Assembly (NCBI GenBank): GCA_050742535.1
Contig: JBOGIQ010000299.1
Span: 1-7,604 of the forward strand
Direction: 5' to 3'
Length of the DNA: 7,604 bases
Origin: Gp6-AA40 sp050742535
GTDB taxonomy: Bacteria; Acidobacteriota; Vicinamibacteria; Vicinamibacterales; UBA2999
A program made the position numbers and the translations under genes. Under the pieces are notes generated by a model. That model did no database searches and was not told the DNA's origin. It saw only the letters and a program-made list of their open reading frames with translations. Shown piece after piece: positions 4,182-7,604 of the stretch (its first letter is position 1; each line of letters begins with the position of its first letter).

Positions 4182-4985
4182 ATCGGGAACCGTCACCACG
4201 GATTCCGTTGTGACCTCGAATCGACGCACGTTCGAGTACTTCGCCACTCCGATGAAGTCGTCGCCGCCGCGCGGGACTTCGTCACGCATCTCCGAAGGCA
4301 CTCGAATCTTGAGGACCGGATCGGGGCTGAACGTCGTTGTCGTCGTCTGCGCGCGAGCCCCGAACCCTGACCGAAGTTCCGTCTTGAACACTTCACCCGT
4401 CGATTCGGACACCCAGACACGGGCCTGATTCGCCGTCCGGCCGCGCGCCGGTATGGGCAGCAGGTCAATCTCCCGCACGTCGGGCCCGATGTCGGGCGCC
4501 AGGCTCCCCAGGGAGAATCGAAAGCCGCCCTGATACTCCAGCTGCAGGTAGCCGATCGCCGTCAGCGGGTCCATCATCCGGCCGTTGTCCACGTTGAACC
4601 GCAGCCCGTCGCGATGAATGTCCCTCGCCCGCCTGACCGCGTTGTCGAACGGCTGTACCAACAGCCGGACAATCCGGTCCTCCTGGTCCCGAACCGCCTT
4701 GCCGTCCACCTGGCGGACGTCGCGGAAGACCATCACCAGGTCCTTCTTTCCCGGGTACGCCACGAGGAGAAAATCAGACGTCAGACGCCGGCGGCGAGAG
4801 GAAATCGTGAAGCGCTGGTCGTACTCCTCCTCGGTCACGACGTTGCTGAACTGGGTGATGAAGCGGCGGGTGTAGGCGGCAACGCGGCGCCGCAGTTCGT
4901 CGATTTCCGGCGACTGCGTATAGACGGCTGGTGCGCCTGTCAGCTGGAGGGCGAGGACGACCAGAGCGGCAACGGCCAGACGCAT
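4176..4985 (-). CDS. Secreted protein of unknown function (VVTEEEYDQ family)
   Basis: The protein has 269 residues, with a signal peptide at 1-23 (MRLAVAALVVLALQLTGAPA followed by VYTQ) and hence a periplasmic or secreted location. The mature part starts with a helix (EIDELRRRVAAYTRRFITQFSN) and continues VVTEEEYDQRF (49-59), RRRRLTSDFLLVAYPG (64-79), VMVFRDVRQVDGKAVRDQEDR (84-104), YLQLEYQGGFRFSLG (146-160), and ARVWVSESTGEVFKTEL (188-204) near the C-terminus. Similar proteins, remembered but unnamed, are abundant in Vicinamibacteria; no activity is known. The second half, with repeated Thr and short strands, looks all-beta. The ATG at 4985 was preferred over an upstream ATG at 5024 because it begins the signal peptide and sits 5 bases after the amidohydrolase stop. 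It is therefore probably the second gene of that operon. Its last codons form half of the palindrome at 4167-4181. Confidence 0.75.
   Translation of the reverse strand: MRLAVAALVVLALQLTGAPAVYTQSPEIDELRRRVAAYTRRFITQFSNVVTEEEYDQRFTISSRRRRLTSDFLLVAYPGKKDLVMVFRDVRQVDGKAVRDQEDRIVRLLVQPFDNAVRRARDIHRDGLRFNVDNGRMMDPLTAIGYLQLEYQGGFRFSLGSLAPDIGPDVREIDLLPIPARGRTANQARVWVSESTGEVFKTELRSGFGARAQTTTTTFSPDPVLKIRVPSEMRDEVPRGGDDFIGVAKYSNVRRFEVTTESVVTVPDP
4192..4214. repeat. Hairpin inside the 3' end of the secreted-protein gene
   Basis: GTCACCACGG (4192-4201) pairs with CCGTTGTGAC (4205-4214) at 9 of 10 positions around ATT. It lies 19 bases beyond the methyltransferase stop and is the only other strong stem near the convergent gene ends, so it could help end the rightward transcript. 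It lies in coding sequence on the other strand and lacks a T-run. Confidence 0.35.
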
Positions 4986-4990
4986 CCGCG

Positions 4991-6385
4991 CTAGCGTACC
5001 GCGGCGCGAACCTTGTCGGCCCACGCCCGCGCATCACGAATGACGTCGGCCTCGCGGAGCGTGCTCACCCTGCGATCCTTCATCAGTACCCGCCCATTCA
5101 CGATCGTCGTCCGGACATCGCTGCCCCGTACCACGTAGACCAGATGCGATACCGGATCATACATGGGCGTCTGACGGGCGCCGGACACGTCAACGAGGAT
5201 CACGTCGGCGCGCTTGCCCGGTTCGAGCGAGCCGATGCGCGACTCCATGCCCAGCGCGCGCGCTCCCCTGATCGTGGCCATCTCCAGTGCCGCGCGGGCG
5301 CTCACCGCGCGCGGGTCGCCCGTCTGCAGCTTGTGGAGGAGCGACGACACACGCATCGCCTCGAACATGTCCAGATCGTTGTTGCTGGCAGCCCCATCCG
5401 TGCCCAGACCGAGAGCCGCATCGGCGGCAAGGTAGGCCGGAACTGGTGCGGCGCCGCTCGCCAGTTTCATGTTGCTCTCGGGATTGTGCGAGACGCCGAC
5501 TCCGCGCATCTTCAACAGCGCGATGTCCGGCTCGGCGACCCAGACGCCGTGGGCGCCGAGCACCCCCGGACCGAGGAATCCGAGGCTCTCCAGATACCGC
5601 ACTGGCGAGAGCTTGAACTGCGCCTCGGCGTTCTTCACTTCGTCCGCCGTTTCCGCGAGATGAATCAGCGTCGGCACGTTATGACGGCGAGACAGGTCGC
5701 GCGCCGCGCGAAGAGTGGCCGCGTCGAGCGTGTAGATCGCGTGCGGGGCGACGGCCGGCGTAATCAGGGGATCGTCCTTATAAGCCTTGATGAAGGCTTC
5801 AGCGCGGGCCAGACCGTCGGCCGGCGTCTTCGCGTCCGGAACGGGGAACTGGATGACCGTCTGCCCGAGAACCCCACGCAGACCGGCGGCCTTGGTCTCC
5901 TTCGCTATCTCCTCCTCGAAGTAATACATGTCCGCATACGTCGTCGTCCCGGACTGAATCATTTCGAGCGCTGCGAGCCGCGTTCCGGCGCGAACGAAGC
6001 CGGGCGAGACGGTCTTCGCCTCGGCGGGAAAGATGTACTTTTCCAGCCACTCCGAGAGCGCCAGGTCGTCCGCCAGGCCGCGATACAGGACCATCGGCGC
6101 ATGCGTGTGGGTGTTGATCAGGCCCGGCAGCACGATCTGGCCCCGGGCATCGAGCGTCTCTCGCCCGCTGAACCGGGCCGCCACGTCGGCGCCAGGGCCA
6201 ACGGCCACGATGTCGGCGCCGTCAATCGCCACCGCTCCGTTCTCGACAATCTCCCGGCCCGGATTCATCGTGACGACGAGGCCGTTGGTAATTACGAGGG
6301 AGACCGCACGGGAACGGGATTGCGCGAACAGCACGGCGACGAGCACCGCGGTCACCGCCGCGACGATCAGGAGGCGCGATTTCAT
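4991..6385 (-). CDS. Exported MtaD/TrzA-type amidohydrolase (probable nucleoside or MTA/SAH deaminase)
   Basis: This 464-residue protein belongs to the metal-dependent amidohydrolase family that includes 5'-methylthioadenosine/S-adenosylhomocysteine deaminase, TrzA and AtzB. After an N-terminal hydrophobic signal or anchor (residues 4-21, LLIVAAVTAVLVAVLFAQ) come the small beta domain (LVITNGLVVTMNPG) and GLINTHTHAPMVLYRGLADDL (89-109; metal ligands H93 and H95). PHAIYT (214-219), IHLAET (241-246; ligand H242, catalytic E245), AHGVWV (278-283; H279), SHNPESNMKLASG (299-311) and LGTDGAASNNDLDMF (327-341; ligand D330) follow. These match the residues used by Thermotoga TM0936, so the site looks complete. 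The odd point is the export signal, since most relatives are cytosolic; it may act on extracellular adenosine-like compounds. The ATG at 6385 has no Shine-Dalgarno. It heads an operon with the secreted protein. Confidence 0.9.
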   Translation of the reverse strand: MKSRLLIVAAVTAVLVAVLFAQSRSRAVSLVITNGLVVTMNPGREIVENGAVAIDGADIVAVGPGADVAARFSGRETLDARGQIVLPGLINTHTHAPMVLYRGLADDLALSEWLEKYIFPAEAKTVSPGFVRAGTRLAALEMIQSGTTTYADMYYFEEEIAKETKAAGLRGVLGQTVIQFPVPDAKTPADGLARAEAFIKAYKDDPLITPAVAPHAIYTLDAATLRAARDLSRRHNVPTLIHLAETADEVKNAEAQFKLSPVRYLESLGFLGPGVLGAHGVWVAEPDIALLKMRGVGVSHNPESNMKLASGAAPVPAYLAADAALGLGTDGAASNNDLDMFEAMRVSSLLHKLQTGDPRAVSARAALEMATIRGARALGMESRIGSLEPGKRADVILVDVSGARQTPMYDPVSHLVYVVRGSDVRTTIVNGRVLMKDRRVSTLREADVIRDARAWADKVRAAVR

Positions 6386-6392
6386 AGAACAG

Positions 6393-6398
6393 TAGAAT
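6393..6398 (+). promoter_or_regulatory. -10 hexamer for upp, predicting a leaderless mRNA
   Basis: TAGAAT matches TATAAT at five of six positions, with 6 bases between it and the GTG at 6405. The expected start, about 7 bases beyond the hexamer, is the GTG itself. No Shine-Dalgarno or clear -35 is present. Confidence 0.5.
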
Positions 6399-6399
6399 A
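6394..6399 (-). promoter_or_regulatory. -10-like hexamer for the amidohydrolase
   Basis: TATTCT on the minus strand (four of six matches) lies 8 bases before the ATG at 6385, so transcription would begin within about 1-2 bases of the start codon. A -35 is not convincing. Confidence 0.4.
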
Positions 6400-6404
6400 T
6401 CCGC

Positions 6405-7028
6405 GTGTCGCTGCAGCTCGTCGATCACCCGCTCGTTCACGATGCACTGGCGGAACTCCGCGATGTGCGTACGGCGCCGCCGGCGTTCCGCCGCGCCGCC
6501 AACCGGATCAGCGTGCTGCTGGCCGCGGAGGCCCTCCGGGACGTTCCGGCTTCCCCTGCTGTCGTCACCACGCCGCTCGGCCCGGCGGACGGCCGCATTG
6601 TTGAAACGGACGTCGTCGTCGTTCCGGTGCTCCGCGCCGGCCTGGGGATGCTCGACGCCGTGCTCGAACTGCTGCCGTCGGCGCGGGTCGGTCACATCGG
6701 CCTGCAGCGCGACGAGGCAACGGCCATCGCCTCGCGGTATTACTCGAAGCTGCCGCCGAAGATGGCGGACAGCTTCGTCCTGATGATCGATCCGATGCTG
6801 GCCACAGGCGGAAGCGCCGCGGCGGCCATCGATCTGATCAAGGCTGCGGGAGCGCGGACGATCCGTATGATTTGCATCGTGTCCGCCCCCGAGGGGGTGG
6901 CGCTGCTTCAGAAGCGGCATCCGGACGTGGTGATTTACACTCCGGTGATCGACCGCGAGCTCAACCCCCACAAATTCATCGTGCCGGGGTTGGGGGACTT
7001 CGGGGACCGCTTGTACGGAACGGTTTAA
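6405..7028 (+). CDS. upp: Uracil phosphoribosyltransferase
   Basis: This cytoplasmic pyrimidine-salvage enzyme converts uracil and PRPP to UMP and pyrophosphate. It has 207 residues, the usual length for bacterial Upp. The characteristic elements are in order: LVDHPLVHDALAELRD (5-20), VVVPVLRAGLGMLDAVLELL (71-90), the family signature HIGLQRDEAT (97-106), the PRPP loop FVLMIDPMLATGGSAAAAI (124-142; D129 within MIDPMLATG), and the uracil-binding C-terminus IDRELNPHKFIVPGLGDFGD (182-201) followed by RLYGT. In E. coli the last motif reads PGLGDAGDKIFGT. The start is GTG at 6405, which gives the standard N-terminus. No Shine-Dalgarno precedes it, in keeping with the leaderless prediction. The gene is divergent from the amidohydrolase and 24 bases from the aldo/keto reductase downstream. 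Confidence 0.96.
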   Translation: MSLQLVDHPLVHDALAELRDVRTAPPAFRRAANRISVLLAAEALRDVPASPAVVTTPLGPADGRIVETDVVVVPVLRAGLGMLDAVLELLPSARVGHIGLQRDEATAIASRYYSKLPPKMADSFVLMIDPMLATGGSAAAAIDLIKAAGARTIRMICIVSAPEGVALLQKRHPDVVIYTPVIDRELNPHKFIVPGLGDFGDRLYGTV

Positions 7029-7042
7029 TTCATAGTTCATAG
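7029..7042. repeat. Heptamer tandem repeat (TTCATAG)x2
   Basis: Two perfect copies of TTCATAG fill the space between the upp stop and the Shine-Dalgarno of the next gene; the AG of the second copy begins the AGGAGAG. Only two copies exist, so chance cannot be excluded, but the unit length equals that of the (CATTTTG)4 array at another gene boundary. Confidence 0.5.
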
Positions 7043-7052
7043 GAGAGAGCTC

Positions 7053-7604
7053 ATGCTTTCACGCCGCGAATGGCTTTCCTTGACGCTCGCGACGGGTGCC
7101 GCCGCCGCCCTCGATCGTGCCTGGCTGTCGGCGCAGCAGCCACTCATCACACGCGCCATCCCGGCCGGCGGGGAACGAATCCCGATCGTCGGCCTTGGCA
7201 GCTCCGCCACCTTCTCGCAGGTGGCACGCAAAGACGACGTCACGGCGATCGGCGAGGTCCTCAAGTCGATGGTGAGCGGAGGTGGANNNNNNNNNNGGCT
7301 TTACGGACAAGATCTTCTGGGCAACGAAGGTGAACGTCGCCGGATTCGGCGGCGGATCCGCCAATCCCACGGCTGCGCGCCAGCAGATCGATCAGTCCTT
7401 CGCGCGCCTCAAGAAGGGCAAGATCGACCTCATCCAGGTGCACAACCTCGGCGACGTGCCGACGCAACTGGCTATCCTCAAAGAGCTGAAGCAGCAGGGG
7501 CGCATCCGCTACATCGGGGTGACGACGACCTTCGATCAGCAGTACTCGCAGATTGTGGACATCGTGAAGCGCGAGCCGCTCGATTTCATCGGCGTCGACT
7601 ACGC
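7053..7604 (+). CDS. Tat-exported aldo/keto reductase (partial, interrupted by N gap)
   Basis: The ATG at 7053 has AGGAGAG (7041-7047) 5 bases upstream. Residues 1-29 form a twin-arginine signal, LSRREWLSLTLATGAAAAL followed by an AQQ-type cleavage region, so the protein should be exported folded. The body starts IPAGGERIPIVGLGSSATF, an aldo/keto reductase N-terminal strand. After the gap the frame resumes at 7297 with GFTDKIFWATKVNVAGFGGG (ATK is the catalytic Lys strand), ARQQIDQSFARLKKGKIDLI then QVHNL (catalytic His), and LKELKQQGRIRYIGVTTTFDQQ. The catalytic Asp and Tyr region (D-T-x-x-x-Y-G) would fall in the gap. Upstream and downstream halves are in different frames because the 10 N are a placeholder; the true gap is probably about 70-90 bases. 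The gene continues past the right edge. The reaction is NAD(P)H-linked carbonyl reduction by family; the substrate is unknown. Confidence 0.88.
   Translation, partial: MLSRREWLSLTLATGAAAALDRAWLSAQQPLITRAIPAGGERIPIVGLGSSATFSQVARKDDVTAIGEVLKSMVSGGGXXXXLYGQDLLGNEGERRRIRRRIRQSHGCAPADRSVLRAPQEGQDRPHPGAQPRRRADATGYPQRAEAAGAHPLHRGDDDLRSAVLADCGHREARAARFHRRRLR
7287..7296. other. Assembly gap (10 N)
   Basis: Ten N interrupt the aldo/keto reductase. The reading frame before and after differs by one base, and about 25-30 expected residues are missing, so N=10 is not the real length. Confidence 0.98.

Noticed and set aside
4931..6604. Plus-strand 557-residue open frame antisense to the amidohydrolase
   Set aside because: Arg/His/Gly-rich composition typical of an antisense shadow in GC-rich DNA; the opposite strand has an intact amidohydrolase with all motifs.
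6222..7040. Minus-strand 272-residue open frame opposite upp
   Set aside because: Antisense shadow; its MNYEL start comes from the heptamer repeat and its frame has no domain, while upp is unambiguous.

Overview
The window is GC-rich, densely coded chromosomal DNA, apparently from an uncultured soil- or sediment-type bacterium. Several features recall Acidobacteriota, class Vicinamibacteria: a small basic protein ending in an SERMRKYWAERRK-type tail, a secreted protein of the 'VVTEEEYDQ / FLLV / FRDV.QVDG' type, heptameric intergenic repeats, and many starts without a Shine-Dalgarno. This placement rests on remembered resemblance and is moderate to low in confidence. A run of 10 N at 7287-7296 shows that the piece is a draft scaffold.

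Layout. Positions 1-282 hold no clear gene. They contain the open tail of a possible coding frame (1-180), a strong hairpin followed by T5 on the minus strand (97-144), and the 3' half of a tRNA-Gly(CCC) without its 5' half (189-238). The tRNA piece looks like the attR scar of an integrated element lying to the left. From 283 to 2817 four genes run leftward: an RpiB-family isomerase, deoxyribose-phosphate aldolase (deoC), a small basic protein, and a predicted outer-membrane barrel. A (CATTTTG)4 repeat and a long imperfect inverted repeat lie between deoC and the small gene. Divergently, hpt and a class I SAM methyltransferase run rightward (2844-4172). They meet a leftward pair, an exported MtaD/TrzA-type amidohydrolase (6385-4991) followed by a secreted protein of unknown function (4985-4176). 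The two convergent stop codons sit inside one 15-bp palindrome. Divergent from the amidohydrolase is upp (6405-7028), followed by a Tat-exported aldo/keto reductase that is interrupted by the N gap and runs off the right edge.

How the genes work together. Five neighbouring genes point to nucleoside and pentose salvage: an amidohydrolase of the adenosine-type deaminase group, Hpt for hypoxanthine/guanine, Upp for uracil, DeoC for deoxyribose-5-phosphate, and an RpiB-like isomerase for pentose phosphates. The DeoC/RpiB pair is unusual. DeoC carries a Cys-rich N-terminal extension. The RpiB homologue carries about 60 extra N-terminal residues and has Asp where the catalytic Cys is expected. DeoC plus RpiB is the enzyme pair remembered from 'sugar-phosphate-utilizing' bacterial microcompartment loci, but no shell protein is visible here.

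Most notable non-coding observation: both divergent gene pairs (rpiB/hpt and amidohydrolase/upp) are separated by only 26 and 19 bp. Each gap carries two opposed -10-like hexamers offset by exactly 1 bp. This predicts symmetric bidirectional promoters and leaderless or near-leaderless mRNAs.
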